Origin: Janthinobacterium sp.
Lineage (GTDB): Bacteria > Pseudomonadota > Gammaproteobacteria > Burkholderiales > Burkholderiaceae_D
NCBI GenBank assembly: GCA_003133225.1
Contig: PKWL01000069.1
Coordinates: 46,557-110,556, forward strand
Direction: 5' to 3'
DNA length: 64,000 nucleotides
The notes below the pieces were generated by a model. That model did not search any database. It was not told where the DNA came from and saw only the letters and a list, made by a program, of their open reading frames with translations. Position numbers and translations under genes: made by a program. Positions 46,931-57,107 of the stretch are shown in pieces; position 1 is the stretch's first letter; every line of letters begins with the position of its first letter.

Positions 46931-47938
46931 TTATGGATAAGCCAGCGACATCAGTCCCAGCCTGCAAAAGCCTTCGGCGACCATCATGCGTGGCTCGTCG
47001 CCACAGATCGCGTTTGGAAACCGGTCCCTCAGCTTGCCGAACAGCAGTTCCGCGCCGCCGCCCCCAACCACGATTCCGTCCAGCACGGCAGCTTTCTCGC
47101 CAAAGATCCGCTCGGCTTCATCCAGCACGGCCGATTCAAACCCGGATGTCGCCGCATCCAGCATCGGTCCCATGTCGTGTGGCTTTCCAAACAGCTTGAT
47201 CTGGCGCGTTCGAACGGCGGTCTCGACAACATCGAGCGCAGTCGGCAATCGCTCGGCAGCCATTGCGCTGGACAGGGCGTCGTACACCAGGTGCATGCCT
47301 GCGCACGATGCAACGGCATATTCCATCATTGCCCCGCGTTCAGATAGCGCAAAATCAGTCGTGAAGTGGCCAATTTCGATCACTCCCCACGATTCGTTGT
47401 CGAGGGCCCGTTTCCTGTCCGGTGTGCCATTGGCCCGGATAGACAGCCATTGCAGCGGCGCGTCCGCCTGGCTCTGCACCATCACCCGGAGCGTCTGCCC
47501 TGGTAAAAGTTGTGGCGTCAGCAAGGCAACGATACGTTTGCGAAGAATTTCTTTCTGGGCTCCAAAATATTTGGCCGGCAGACCCATCACCAGGTGTATG
47601 CGCACCGGGATCGCGCCGAAGGCATGCATTACCTTGCGCCAGGCACCGATCAGGAGTACGTCATGCTGCGGACTCTCTATCCAATTGGCGTTTTGACCGA
47701 AAAATCCCTCGGAGCGACCTTGTCTCAACGCGGTCTCGCCGAAAAAATATTTACGGCCGTCGAGTTCGACAGTTTCTGCCTCGGCGCGCAAACGCGTCTG
47801 TTCATTGGTCAGAGGGATCGCCGGGATGACCACCGTCGGAATCTGAAGCGAAATGCGGGCCTCGGGCGCGGAAGACAAGGCGGCGCGGACCTTGAACATC
47901 GAATGGCCCCCATCGATGGCGATTGACATATTTTTCAC
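46931..47938 (-). CDS. parM: ParM-like actin ATPase (plasmid segregation)
   Basis: A 335-aa actin-fold protein. Phosphate-1 motif AIDGGHSMFKVR (D9, K16), phosphate-2 region GVIEIGHFTTDFAL and adenosine motif IVVGGGGAELL are present. ParM-type filaments push plasmid copies apart. Start GTG 47938 is supported by AAGGATATAAC; an ATG at 47929 is in frame. With its partner gene it would form a type II partition locus; the centromere is expected upstream (47.9-48.4 kb), but I found no iterons there. Helps explain stable maintenance of an excised or plasmid form. Confidence 0.8.
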   Translation of the reverse strand: MKNMSIAIDGGHSMFKVRAALSSAPEARISLQIPTVVIPAIPLTNEQTRLRAEAETVELDGRKYFFGETALRQGRSEGFFGQNANWIESPQHDVLLIGAWRKVMHAFGAIPVRIHLVMGLPAKYFGAQKEILRKRIVALLTPQLLPGQTLRVMVQSQADAPLQWLSIRANGTPDRKRALDNESWGVIEIGHFTTDFALSERGAMMEYAVASCAGMHLVYDALSSAMAAERLPTALDVVETAVRTRQIKLFGKPHDMGPMLDAATSGFESAVLDEAERIFGEKAAVLDGIVVGGGGAELLFGKLRDRFPNAICGDEPRMMVAEGFCRLGLMSLAYP

Positions 47939-49072
47939 GTTATATCCTTTGAAAATAGCGGGTTAATGAAATCCAACAGTAATCGACAACATCCACAATG
48001 CAAGCCGTTACTTGAATCAGAATCTGAATTGGCGCCGTGTCGATTTTTCAGGTTCAATTTTGTGCCAACCATATCGTTAAAGCTGCCCGGAACAGCGACT
48101 TCCGAAAAAGGAGGTGATTTTTGAATCGGCCGAACGTCATGCGCCTGATAGGTATCGTGTGAGTGGGAAATCTGGCGCCCGTACATACTGCTTGACATTC
48201 GTGCCGCGGCGTCGTACGCTCTGCAGGTCGATTTCTCGGCATGTATTTCCCCCGCACCACGTCTGCTTCCTTCCAGACGGAAGAAAACAGATTTCTAAAA
48301 GCCATGTCATTGGCAAAATTTGAATATCGCCCGCGCCTTACATAAAACTCTCCATTTCCCTCTCTTTCGTTGTCGATCAATTGCATTTTTTCGCAGCCAT
48401 ATTTAATCATTGACCATATCGACTTTGCTTAAAAAAAGTTGCACAGATAGGTACAGAGTGGTCCCCGGAGTGTGATTTCAACGGCTCTCGCGACCATTGG
48501 CAGGGAAAATTCTTCTACAGATCGAAATCCCTACGGCCAATTGCCAGTGTCGAGTCTATAAAATTTCCCTGCATTTTTCGCGCAATCAAAATCAATTTCC
48601 ATCTTGCCTTCTAAATTGCTTCGTTTGCAGGCAAAAGCCCTATGTTTCGTGGCTATCCCCATAAAAACCCATTCCAATTGAAAAAATCGTGACCAGGCCT
48701 AGTCGCCTCGTGGTCCACCTGTGAGTAATTTTCACGGTAACCACGACCATCACGCCAGCCACGGCTGGTAACTCTCCACTCCGGGGTGCACATCCTCAAA
48801 TCCGCCCCACGGTCGGACATGTGCAGTGAGAAACGGCTTTAACGTTCGGATCTCTTCACGTGTTGAAGAGAAATCGACTTCCGCGAGGAGTCGGCGTATC
48901 GGCGACCGGCGAGCAAGGCTGGTTGATACGAAATCGGTATATTTAAGAAGGGTGCCTTGCCCCCGCCGTAGGTTTAAGTGGCATCTAATTCATTGCATAG
49001 CGCCGATGAATTAGACTTCCCACCCCGCTGATATTAAACAAGGAGTTCAATATTTCAACAAGGGAGCAGCAA
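47939..49072. other. 1.1-kb intergenic region upstream of parM and the second integrase
   Basis: No convincing gene; a 118-codon minus-strand frame at 48054-48410 lacks a family. I looked for direct repeats that could act as a partition centromere and saw none. The last 50 bp contain an AGGGAG ribosome site for the next gene. Confidence 0.4.
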
Positions 49073-50320
49073 ATGTGGAAAGAAAAAGTGAACAAAATTA
49101 TGGCTGAGACCGGGCCCGTTCGTATGAACGGAAAGGTCGCATCTGAACGTACTCAAACCCTCACCAAGGAAGTCGTCTATGCATCAATCCGGCGGCTGCA
49201 CGTCTTGGGTTATAAGATCCAAGATCCTGAAAATTTGGGCGATCGTCATATTCATGTTCTCGTAAAAGACTGGTGGCATATCAAACATAAGAAGATCAAA
49301 ACTATCCAGAACGAGTTGTCGAGGCTGCGCGTGTTTTGTACACGGATGGGCAAGCCCGGTTTGGTTGGCACAGTCGAAAAATATTTGCCGGATGTAGATC
49401 GGCAGTTGTTAATTGTCCGGGCGGTTGCACGAATAAGCAAATCATGGTCCGAACATGAAATTGACATGGTTGAAAAATTTGAAGAAATCGACGTGTGTGA
49501 CTCCCAGTTAGGGCTAATGTTACGGCTTGAATTGGCATTCGGGCTGCGGCGGGAAGAGGTCATAAAATGTGATCCTCACGCACAGGACTACGGACAATAT
49601 TTGCAAGTGTTTCCAGGTCAAGGGAAAGGCGGCCGCTGGAGAAACATTCCGATTCTGTCTGAAGCTCAGCGGGCCACGCTCGATTTCGTCAAATCGCGCG
49701 CCCCAAAAAATAAGCCGCTTGGATGGGAATATTCACTATCGGGAAAAGTAGCCAGTCTTAAACAGAACATACGACGGTATGAAAACCAAATGGCGTCGTT
49801 TGGATTTACCAAAGCTGATTCTGGCATAACGGGCCACGGGCTCAGAGCTCAATTTGCGGAAAACCACAGCCTGCTGCTGGGCATGTTGCCACCAACGCTT
49901 GGCGGTCAGGCAGGGCAAATGGCACCGGACAATTTGCTTTTGACGAAAACGCGTCTTGCACAGGCGCTTGGACACAATGTTCCGACGATCGTGAAGGCCT
50001 ACGTGGGGTGCTTTGGCAGCAACATCACGATAGCGGATGCTGATCGCGGCATAGAGATCATCAAGCGCGCACTCCCCTTAATAAATGTGACGGGGCTGCC
50101 CGCTGTAGTGATCGAACGGATGCGCGACTGCTTCTTCATTCAGGATCTGATGGCGGAACTTGATGTTCACATCTGCCATGTACGGGCACATGAGCTTTGG
50201 CAGGCACATTCACGCCGGCATGGCGTCGAATGGATGAAACCAGAACGCGAAATCGGCATAGCGCTGGAAGCTGAGGCGCGCTCTCTGATCAAACGATTTT
50301 CAACCAAGACGGAAGGGTAA
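49073..50320 (+). CDS. Tyrosine recombinase ('integrase domain-containing' family)
   Basis: A 415-aa protein. Catalytic candidates: Arg in AFGLRREEV, H-x-x-R in TGHGLRAQF, and a late Tyr in HNVPTIVKAYVGCFG. A SAM-like N-terminal domain precedes them (ELSRLRVFCTRMGKPGLVG). The family is typically found on integrative elements and plasmids. ATG 49073 has AGGGAG upstream. It is followed four bases later by a hypothetical gene, so the two form an operon. It differs from the P4-type enzyme at 15.8 kb, so the region may be two stacked elements. Confidence 0.82.
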   Translation: MWKEKVNKIMAETGPVRMNGKVASERTQTLTKEVVYASIRRLHVLGYKIQDPENLGDRHIHVLVKDWWHIKHKKIKTIQNELSRLRVFCTRMGKPGLVGTVEKYLPDVDRQLLIVRAVARISKSWSEHEIDMVEKFEEIDVCDSQLGLMLRLELAFGLRREEVIKCDPHAQDYGQYLQVFPGQGKGGRWRNIPILSEAQRATLDFVKSRAPKNKPLGWEYSLSGKVASLKQNIRRYENQMASFGFTKADSGITGHGLRAQFAENHSLLLGMLPPTLGGQAGQMAPDNLLLTKTRLAQALGHNVPTIVKAYVGCFGSNITIADADRGIEIIKRALPLINVTGLPAVVIERMRDCFFIQDLMAELDVHICHVRAHELWQAHSRRHGVEWMKPEREIGIALEAEARSLIKRFSTKTEG

Positions 50321-50324
50321 TAAA

Positions 50325-50993
50325 ATGGATGACTTGCAAAATCCGGCGCTGGATCGCGTAATGGCTGGGTTGGTGGCAATAAATTGCCCCATGGATATTG
50401 GGATGCCGAGTTGGATGTTAACAGAAATGGTGACAAGAAAATCATTCCCCTTGAAGCCGAAGGATGTGCTGGGGCTGAGCAACGCGTACAAGGAAAGCAG
50501 CATCGTCAGTGAATACTTGGACAAGGTCGGGTATGAGTTTTCTTGGGGGACGTTAAGCGAGGATATTCATCAGGATGAGGACGATGGCACGTGGATTGGG
50601 ACGTTTGAAATTCTTCCGAAAAATGTTCTGAGGGCATTTCCTCAGTGTGGCATGGTCGGAGATCTTTTCATATGGCTATATGCAAACCACCCGCTTCAGC
50701 ATGATGAATTTGACGGCGACGAGTCATTTTGTGATTGGTTTGCACTTTCGTTTACGGTGCATGGGTATAAAAAAATCACAAAACTTCGTTCCTGGCTCGC
50801 TACGACGTTTGTGCAACGGATAATGCCAGACTTAGTCTTGGAAGCCATGCGGATTGTGGCCGAGGCGAAAAAGATGGCGATCGAAAACAGTACGGATGGC
50901 TCATTTGAAGCGCTACAAGAAACTGGGCGATTCCAACTTTGCGGGAATCCCGCAGATCTGGTTTTCAACGCTTCCGGACATCACCGGGCCTAA
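50325..50993 (+). CDS. Hypothetical protein cotranscribed with the integrase
   Basis: A 222-aa soluble protein without a recognised domain. Acidic stretches (EDIHQDEDDGTW, FDGDESFCDWFALSF) and a helical C-terminal part. ATG follows the integrase stop by four bases with GGAAGG upstream. A strong hairpin terminator lies just after its stop. Possibly an accessory factor of the recombinase (inference from position). Confidence 0.7.
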   Translation: MDDLQNPALDRVMAGLVAINCPMDIGMPSWMLTEMVTRKSFPLKPKDVLGLSNAYKESSIVSEYLDKVGYEFSWGTLSEDIHQDEDDGTWIGTFEILPKNVLRAFPQCGMVGDLFIWLYANHPLQHDEFDGDESFCDWFALSFTVHGYKKITKLRSWLATTFVQRIMPDLVLEAMRIVAEAKKMAIENSTDGSFEALQETGRFQLCGNPADLVFNASGHHRA

Positions 50994-51000
50994 CCCTAGT

Positions 51001-51029
51001 CCCACACCGATCACATTGATCGGTGTGGG
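51001..51029 (+). terminator. Strong hairpin terminator
   Basis: A perfect 13-bp stem (CCCACACCGATCA / TGATCGGTGTGGG) with a 3-nt loop, directly after the integrase operon. The T-tract is short (TATTTC), so termination may be bidirectional, also serving the convergent lipoprotein gene. Confidence 0.75.
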
Positions 51030-51139
51030 TATTTCGAAACCTCTTGATCCCCCTTGTGAAGACGGTCCATTTAAAACAACTTTTGGAATTGCGCGGGATG
51101 CCAAAAGGGCATGAGGAGATGGACTGCGACCGATCTTAT

Positions 51140-52225
51140 CTACTGCGCCCCCGTTGTGAAAGACCAAGATTTCGTCACAGTACTGCCATTTACCGTCGCT
51201 GTGAAGACGACAGCATAAACGGTGTTTGTCGATAACGCCGTTATTGGGATCAAAGCTACAGTCCCAACTGCAATTTCAGGATCAACGACCAATATAGGGC
51301 CATTTGTCGTCGTACCAGTCGGAACCAGGATACGTGTAGCCACTGCAACGCCCGCTGTCGCGCCACTCTGTGGTGTGATCGTAAATAGGGTCACGGCAAC
51401 CTTAGGAGCATTGGCCCCATTAGTTGACAACGAAACCGTAACAGGATGACCGATTCCGTTCAGATCGGGCACAGGTACCGGTGTTTCAGCCTGATTATTA
51501 AATGACGTTGCGACATTTGTCATTCCAGCAAAAGGAAACGCTAAAACAGATCCAGTCGCAGGAAGCTGCATACTATTACCCCCTGCAGTCATTGGCGAAC
51601 CATAATCAAAGATACACATCGTGAATCCGGTAAGATTTCCGGATAAGTTGCCAACGGATATCCCTGCATCGAAAGCCGGGTAGAAAAGAACACCAATATG
51701 GTACACTGAATTTTCCCATTCGCTGGTGCACCAACTCCCGTCATTGGCGATGCCAATAGAAGCGATAACCTCTCCCGCACTGCCGACATAACCAGCTGTC
51801 GTCGCACGTGTTTGTGGATCAACTCCAAAGAAGCCGGGTAACCCAGAAGTTTCGTCGTGCCAGCTAACACCATTGTTGCCATTCAGATTCAGATAATTCA
51901 TGTGCGCGTTAACGGATGTATCCAACTTGGCGTTTTGCGCCAACAGACCGGAACCAATAGATGCCCGAAGGGAATTTATCTGCGTGAACATGGTCGCGGC
52001 AGGGCTTCCGGCGGCATACGTCGCAGCTGGTACGGTGGTGACAATATTACTGGCCGATGGTGCAGTGCAGGTTGGAAAGTTAGTTCCGCCGTTCGTGCAG
52101 GTCGTAACTGGTGCCGCGATGGTAGCAGCAACATCCGATGTCGGCGTGGTTGATGAGCCACCACCGCCGCAACCGGCCATTATCATCACGATAATAAAGA
52201 TGAGTGAGAGATTGATATTTTTCAC
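51140..52225 (-). CDS. CAP/SCP-domain lipoprotein
   Basis: A 361-aa lipoprotein (signal IVMIMAGCGGGG, acylated Cys). Residues ~75-235 carry the CAP (SCP/PR-1) pattern: SVNAHMNYLNLNG, WHDETSGLPGFFG, RATTAGYVG, SAGEVIASIG and a late VYHIGVLF. The usual His/Glu pocket residues are present. A C-terminal ~100-residue Ig-like beta domain (TVYAVVFTATVNGSTVTKSW) follows. Start is GTG 52225 with an AAGG ribosome site. It is anchored in the envelope; substrate unknown. An adhesion or lipid-binding role is possible. Confidence 0.8.
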   Translation of the reverse strand: MKNINLSLIFIIVMIMAGCGGGGSSTTPTSDVAATIAAPVTTCTNGGTNFPTCTAPSASNIVTTVPAATYAAGSPAATMFTQINSLRASIGSGLLAQNAKLDTSVNAHMNYLNLNGNNGVSWHDETSGLPGFFGVDPQTRATTAGYVGSAGEVIASIGIANDGSWCTSEWENSVYHIGVLFYPAFDAGISVGNLSGNLTGFTMCIFDYGSPMTAGGNSMQLPATGSVLAFPFAGMTNVATSFNNQAETPVPVPDLNGIGHPVTVSLSTNGANAPKVAVTLFTITPQSGATAGVAVATRILVPTGTTTNGPILVVDPEIAVGTVALIPITALSTNTVYAVVFTATVNGSTVTKSWSFTTGAQ

Positions 52226-52649
52226 GATTTGCCTTAAATTTTAAATTCGGTCGCCGGCAGTCAATACCCGTATTCGGAGAAAAAGATAAGCCGGCACGCA
52301 TCGTTTTTCGGTGAAAGCTCGCCCGGGCCCTGGTCCCTCAAGCTGATTACTGGACCATGATTGCCGGGGTTGCAAGGCTAGTTATTGAACGAGCGCTACC
52401 GGAAGCAGCTTGACGTTGATGTTAGTGGCCTGGCCAAAGTATCTTCGCCGCCGTTGCGATTTGGCAAATAGGTGGATTTCGACTGACCGCCGGGTGCCGG
52501 AGGTTCGATATGTCTTCCTATGCCACCTAACTCAACGTAATCTAAACACGCAGTGAACTACGTCGTGCATCACATTGAAATAATTTACGCCGTGATGAGT
52601 TTGCCGCCCCAAAGAACCACACAGGCGCGTAGCGCATTTATAATAGATC
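52226..52649. other. Region without convincing genes
   Basis: About 420 bp upstream of the CAP lipoprotein gene. Presumably its promoter; no other feature recognised. Confidence 0.4.
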
Positions 52650-53243
52650 TTATAAATAGGCTTTATTAAATACCCACGTACCGTCATCTATCACCCTAAA
52701 CAGATAATTAATATAAACTGTTTCGTCGCTTGCATCCGACACGAACTGAACGCGGAATGCCAATGTATTTTTTGACGGCTTGGCCCATTTATCGGTGCGT
52801 AGGATGCTCATGCATGATGATTTTGAGTGGTATTGCGTGTGCCAGATCGCGAGCGGAAATATTCCATAGACGATTGGACTTTTCACGTCCGGATCAGTCC
52901 AGCGTCCGAGAGACTTCCAGGCTTCGACCTCATCCTGGCCGCCATTGTTGGCAAAGGGACCAACTCCACATGCCGCCAGGCGGACAGTTTTTTCTACTAG
53001 TGGTTTGGCCGATTCCCAGTTGGCAGCAATTACGCTGTCATTGGAAAACGGTGCCAGTTTCGACTGAAAAGCGCCGGTGGCATTGGGCGACATGGTGTTT
53101 TGTGAAAACATTGGTGAAGCCTGACCACCGGCAACAATCGCTGCCAGAGAATTGTTGAATTGTTCCAAATTTTTCAAATCCGCCGCACATCCGCTGCTCA
53201 GCAGTGCTAGACCAACCAGACTCAAAGTTGTCAATTTATTCAT
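52650..53243 (-). CDS. Lipoprotein of unknown function
   Basis: A 197-aa protein with a lipoprotein signal (LVGLALLSSGCAAD). The mature part has two short helices near the start and a beta-rich C-terminal half ending WVFNKAYL. No known family. ATG 53243 starts the signal peptide; the frame is open to 53327. Confidence 0.7.
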   Translation of the reverse strand: MNKLTTLSLVGLALLSSGCAADLKNLEQFNNSLAAIVAGGQASPMFSQNTMSPNATGAFQSKLAPFSNDSVIAANWESAKPLVEKTVRLAACGVGPFANNGGQDEVEAWKSLGRWTDPDVKSPIVYGIFPLAIWHTQYHSKSSCMSILRTDKWAKPSKNTLAFRVQFVSDASDETVYINYLFRVIDDGTWVFNKAYL

Positions 53244-53359
53244 GTTGAGATAGATGTTCCTGTTATTGGATTGAAGGGAAGCACGAGATAGTTGAAAACC
53301 TTCGTAGCCCGTCGAGAGCAGCTGCAAATGCTTGCGTTACGGAGTTGCTTCGGCCTTGG

Positions 53360-53557
53360 CTAGGCTCGAGTTTGGCTTAAAGCAGCCACAATCTTCTGGT
53401 CGGTTTTATATTGACTGAGGGCATACACCGCCCAGATCGTGGCCGGTATCCAACCGATGAGAGAAATCTGGAGAATCAGGCAGATGACGCCCGCAATAGG
53501 ACGGCCAATCGTGAAGAACGTCAACCAAGGCAAAAACAGGGAAATGATGAGTCGCAT
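53360..53557 (-). CDS. YqaE/Pmp3-family small membrane protein
   Basis: A 65-aa protein with two membrane helices (ISLFLPWLTFFTIGRPIAGVI and LILQISLIGWIPATIWAVYAL), the pattern of the Pmp3/YqaE family that is often stress-induced and affects membrane potential. Single gene, minus strand. The AT-rich upstream region contains two palindromes. Confidence 0.8.
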   Translation of the reverse strand: MRLIISLFLPWLTFFTIGRPIAGVICLILQISLIGWIPATIWAVYALSQYKTDQKIVAALSQTRA

Positions 53558-53979
53558 AGTGTTTTCTGTTTGTAAAAATTAACGATTGCGTTGCAACCGA
53601 AAACTGCTCGGTTGCCCATTTGCCAGTTCTAGTTGATGCAAAAACATCAAGGAAAGCGAAGAAAATTTTCTTCTAAATACCAATATATTGGTAAATAATG
53701 ATTTTAGCTTATTTCTGCTAGGAAATATAAATTTCTTTTTGTTCAGCACTTTTTCAGCGGAGGTGTTGTGTCGGCACCGCGAGTCGTGCGTGTGTCAGCG
53801 AAGAACTGGATCGGCCGGATCGGGATCAGGTGAACCCATACGTCCAATTTGCCACTGGGAATATGGCGATCCCAAACGCGTCAACCTAACGGCGACCGGA
53901 GCGGGCCAGCATATCGGAAATGCCATGGACACGATCTATTGCTGGGTCTACTGTTCCGATTCTGGAGAATGATTTCCGG
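53558..53979. other. AT-rich region with palindromes
   Basis: About 420 bp between yqaE-like and the third recombinase. It holds GAAAATTTTC at 53661-53670 and a perfect 14-bp palindrome ACCAATATATTGGT at 53679-53692, possible regulator sites for the small membrane protein gene. No gene recognised. Confidence 0.45.
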
Positions 53980-54942
53980 CTAATACGCAATCTTGAAAGT
54001 TGGACTATCCTCGGGCCGCATTTTTCTTCGGTCGTAGATGCGAGTGGTAGCGATGTTGGCATGTCCCAGCCACTCTTGGACCTTCGCGATGTCGGCATTA
54101 TGATCAAGCGCGTTGGTTGCCGCAGTCGTCCGAAGCGCGTGCGGCCCAAAACCGGCGATGTTCAATTTCAGTGACGCGGCGTAGCCGGCCAGCATTTTGT
54201 AGACGCCGTCGGCTGTGATTGATGCGCGCCCGCCGACGTTCCTGTTGCTTTTTACGGGCCGGAACATAGCACCTTGGGCATCGCTGGCATGGCCGGCCGT
54301 CTGTAAGTATGCGTCGAGCATCTCGGCGGTGCCCGGGTGCAGCGGCAGGTAGCGTAGCTTTCCGCCCTTTCCATGGATCCGCAAGTGCATCACGCCGCGG
54401 CGTTGCTGCAGGTCGCCGACCGTCAGTGCGCACAACTCCGCACGCCGGAGCCCGTGATAAAGCAGAGTGGACAGGATCGCGCGGTCACGCTTGCCCTGTA
54501 GCGTCGCAGCGTCCGGCGAGCTGAGCAGCGCTCGTGCCTGGTGATCTCCAATCGCCGGAGTCTTGCCTTCAGCGCTTTCCATCTTCGGACGTTTGACTCC
54601 CTTAACTGGATTGCTGACGACCGCGTTGCATTCGCATAGGTATTCATACAAAGAAGAAAGAGCAGCGAGCTTGCGTCGGATAGTGGCGGAGGCCAGCGCC
54701 CGGCTTTCGAGGTCGCGGCGCCAAGCGAGCAGATGGGCGCGTGTTACGATGCGAAATTGTTCTGGTCGTTCGATGCCCGTGAAGGCCATGAACTCCTTCA
54801 GATCGTTTTCGTACGCGCGGCGAGTCTGCAGATTGTCAATATTGGCGAACCAGGTCAGCGCCGACGGCACGTCGATCAGCTGTTGGAATTGTGCTGCAGT
54901 CAGGATGGCGCAGGGTCGTACAACAGCAGTGTTATCAGTCAT
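53980..54942 (-). CDS. XerC/D-like tyrosine recombinase
   Basis: A 320-aa recombinase. It has an N-terminal SAM-like domain (TRRAYENDLKEFMAFTG, RKLAALSSLYEYL) and a catalytic domain with Arg in YHGLRRAELCAL, Lys in GKGGKLRYL, H-x-x-R in GPHALRTTA, His in WLGHANI and Tyr in TTRIYDRRK. All catalytic residues are visible. It probably serves multimer resolution or mobility of the right-hand element. Confidence 0.9.
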   Translation of the reverse strand: MTDNTAVVRPCAILTAAQFQQLIDVPSALTWFANIDNLQTRRAYENDLKEFMAFTGIERPEQFRIVTRAHLLAWRRDLESRALASATIRRKLAALSSLYEYLCECNAVVSNPVKGVKRPKMESAEGKTPAIGDHQARALLSSPDAATLQGKRDRAILSTLLYHGLRRAELCALTVGDLQQRRGVMHLRIHGKGGKLRYLPLHPGTAEMLDAYLQTAGHASDAQGAMFRPVKSNRNVGGRASITADGVYKMLAGYAASLKLNIAGFGPHALRTTAATNALDHNADIAKVQEWLGHANIATTRIYDRRKMRPEDSPTFKIAY

Positions 54943-55985
54943 GGTTCACTTTCCGTTGATGAGTCAGTTCCATTCCGTGGCATGACCTGCGGGCATGAAA
55001 AGTTGGCTGGATCCGCCCGCGCGAATACGCTGAACGGAGTCATCTGACGTCCGATAGGCGATGATGCGCAAAGGAATGTCAGCCATGAACGGACCGACTG
55101 CGGCAAATAGAAAAATTAGTTTCGTAGACACTGGGGCGCCCGGGCGAATAATCAATCTCTGAAACAATTTGTCCTCCAACTTTAGCAACCTTCATCGCCA
55201 TTGCAAGCAGGCTTATTCAAAGTGGGGTATGCAACGTGGTTTGAATTTCGGTCCACTGACCCCGATGACGTTTCATGTGCCGGTTGCTGGCGGTACGACT
55301 GTCCTCATACCCAAACCAGCAGTGGCGGCCAGGTGCTTTGCCGTCTCCTCCGTAGCGATGGCGCCTGCTGCGACGCGCGGCAAACGTCAGTAGTCCCGGG
55401 AAAACTGCGATCCAGTTATACGCGGCAACCGATAGCATTGCAGCCGAAGTGGGTAGCAGACTCGAAAACTTGCTTGACCCAATCCGCCCAATAGCCAACT
55501 TCAGGAACCATCAAATTTAATTTTCGCAAAGCAATATCTATACTGTATTATTGGGTAAATCAGCACGCAAATAGAGAAAATATGAAATTTTTTCTGTGTA
55601 AGATTGAAATGGATTGACGCGTTGAGCTTAATTGTGGTTTTGAAATTGAGAAGATGGGCAATATGTGGATAATAATCGAAAAGCCATCGATTAACGCTGT
55701 TGTTTAGTATTGAGACATGTAATGAATAATCGTAACAAACACAGCGACATCTTTACGACGCTAATCGTTTATCTGATATACATCACATCTATTGTTTGCA
55801 CAATGCTGACTAAGTACACAATGAAGGTGATGTTCCTTTACGCAAAATGACCCACTGCTAGAATATTAAAATTAGAATCTTTATCCAATAGCTGGCTTAC
55901 AACTAATTACCAGATTGTTCGAGGGAAATTGCATTCAAGAGAAAATTATTTTGGCAATCGCATTATAGAAAGATAAAAATAAGCT
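54943..55985. other. 1-kb region without convincing genes
   Basis: A 74-codon minus-strand frame at 54964-55188, just upstream of the recombinase, is the only candidate (one hydrophobic stretch LIFLFAAVGPFMADIPL). It has no clear start. The right half is AT-rich and should hold the promoter of the following lipoprotein gene. Confidence 0.4.
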
Positions 55986-56606
55986 ATGTTTTCAACTATT
56001 TCAGATTTCGTCACAAAACAAAATGCTTTCCGCCTTGCCATCTCGGTCCTTTGTCTCGCACTACTCAGTGGTTGTTTGATACCGGAGCGTTTTGCAGCAG
56101 TCGTCGATGTAAGTTCTGGCGGAAGTTATTCCTACAGTTTCAATGGCACTGCCGCATTTGCAATGGCCGTCGCTCAACTGAAGCAAGGCGGCTCCCTATC
56201 TGCACATGACGAGGCAGCCTTGAAAGCGGAAGGTAACAAGATGACCAAGTCACCAGACGTGCACAAAGCCAATTACATCGGAAATGGGCGTTACGATTTG
56301 CAAATTGAAGGAAAGAAAAACGCTGGCGAGCGCCTGACTCTGCTGGGTTTTTTCACCGTCAGCACTGACAAGGATAACATAGTAACTATTGCATCGTCAG
56401 AAATCAAGGACAAGGATAAGAAGGAAATCGAAGCACTCGGGATAAAAATCGACGGTACTTTGGAGGTTAAAATACCCAGAAATGCCGAGATCATTTATCA
56501 AAATGCGACATCAACGCCTAGCCTTATGGGGATGCTCGGAGGCTATAGCTGGAAAATCGGAGGAATTGGTCAACGGCCAATGCTGAAATTCCGCATCAAG
56601 CATTAA
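55986..56606 (+). CDS. Lipoprotein of unknown function
   Basis: A 206-aa protein with a lipoprotein signal (LCLALLSGCLIPE). The mature part is beta-rich, with a lysine-rich middle (KDKDKKEIEALGIKIDGTLE). No family recognised. It sits alone with an AT-rich promoter region. Confidence 0.7.
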   Translation: MFSTISDFVTKQNAFRLAISVLCLALLSGCLIPERFAAVVDVSSGGSYSYSFNGTAAFAMAVAQLKQGGSLSAHDEAALKAEGNKMTKSPDVHKANYIGNGRYDLQIEGKKNAGERLTLLGFFTVSTDKDNIVTIASSEIKDKDKKEIEALGIKIDGTLEVKIPRNAEIIYQNATSTPSLMGMLGGYSWKIGGIGQRPMLKFRIKH

Positions 56607-56866
56607 GTGCTGGAGGCGGAGTGAGAAATACCAATGGATACTTGGGGCCGCGAGGCGCCGATTTGACCACACTAAGGCAAACGTCTGCAGTGCACCCCGT
56701 TGCGGACGTTCAGCGGCGATCGCCCAGGAATAATTTCGTTGCCGAACGAATGATGTTGCGCTCCAACGGGTATCAACCCGCCGACCTTCTGACTTTGCGA
56801 CATTTACTGTAATGCTGATTTCTGTCATGCTTAGAAACGCATACACCAACCTTTAAGAGGCTCAAA

Positions 56867-57079
56867 ATGGCGACAACGAACCAAATCCAGCAATCCTGGG
56901 AAGACGGCTACCTGGTGGGCTGGAGGGAACAAAGCTCGGTTGCGAACCCGCCGAACCCCACCATCCCCCCGTTCCCCGGTGGAGTTCCTCCTGGTCATCA
57001 AGACTCATGCCAGTTCGCATTTGACGAGGGCCGAAAACAAGGGCGACTCGCCCGCATGCGCGTGCAAGCTGGTATCTAG
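56867..57079 (+). CDS. Hypothetical small protein
   Basis: A 70-aa soluble protein. A Pro-rich central part (PPNPTIPPFPGGVPPG) is flanked by helices ending in DEGRKQGRLARMR. The start ATG has AGAGGCTCAAA upstream. It is followed 28 bp later by the GIY-YIG-like gene, so they may be cotranscribed. Function unknown. Confidence 0.6.
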   Translation: MATTNQIQQSWEDGYLVGWREQSSVANPPNPTIPPFPGGVPPGHQDSCQFAFDEGRKQGRLARMRVQAGI

Positions 57080-57107
57080 GATGGCCTTGGTTATTTGAGC
57101 GTAGAAA

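Noticed and set aside
46986..47696. 236-codon plus-strand frame
   Set aside because: Antisense to the ParM-like gene, Ser/Arg-rich shadow.
52688..52705. Possible right attachment site (short match CTATCACC to the tRNA-Met end)
   Set aside because: Only 8 bases match and it lies inside a lipoprotein gene; expected by chance.
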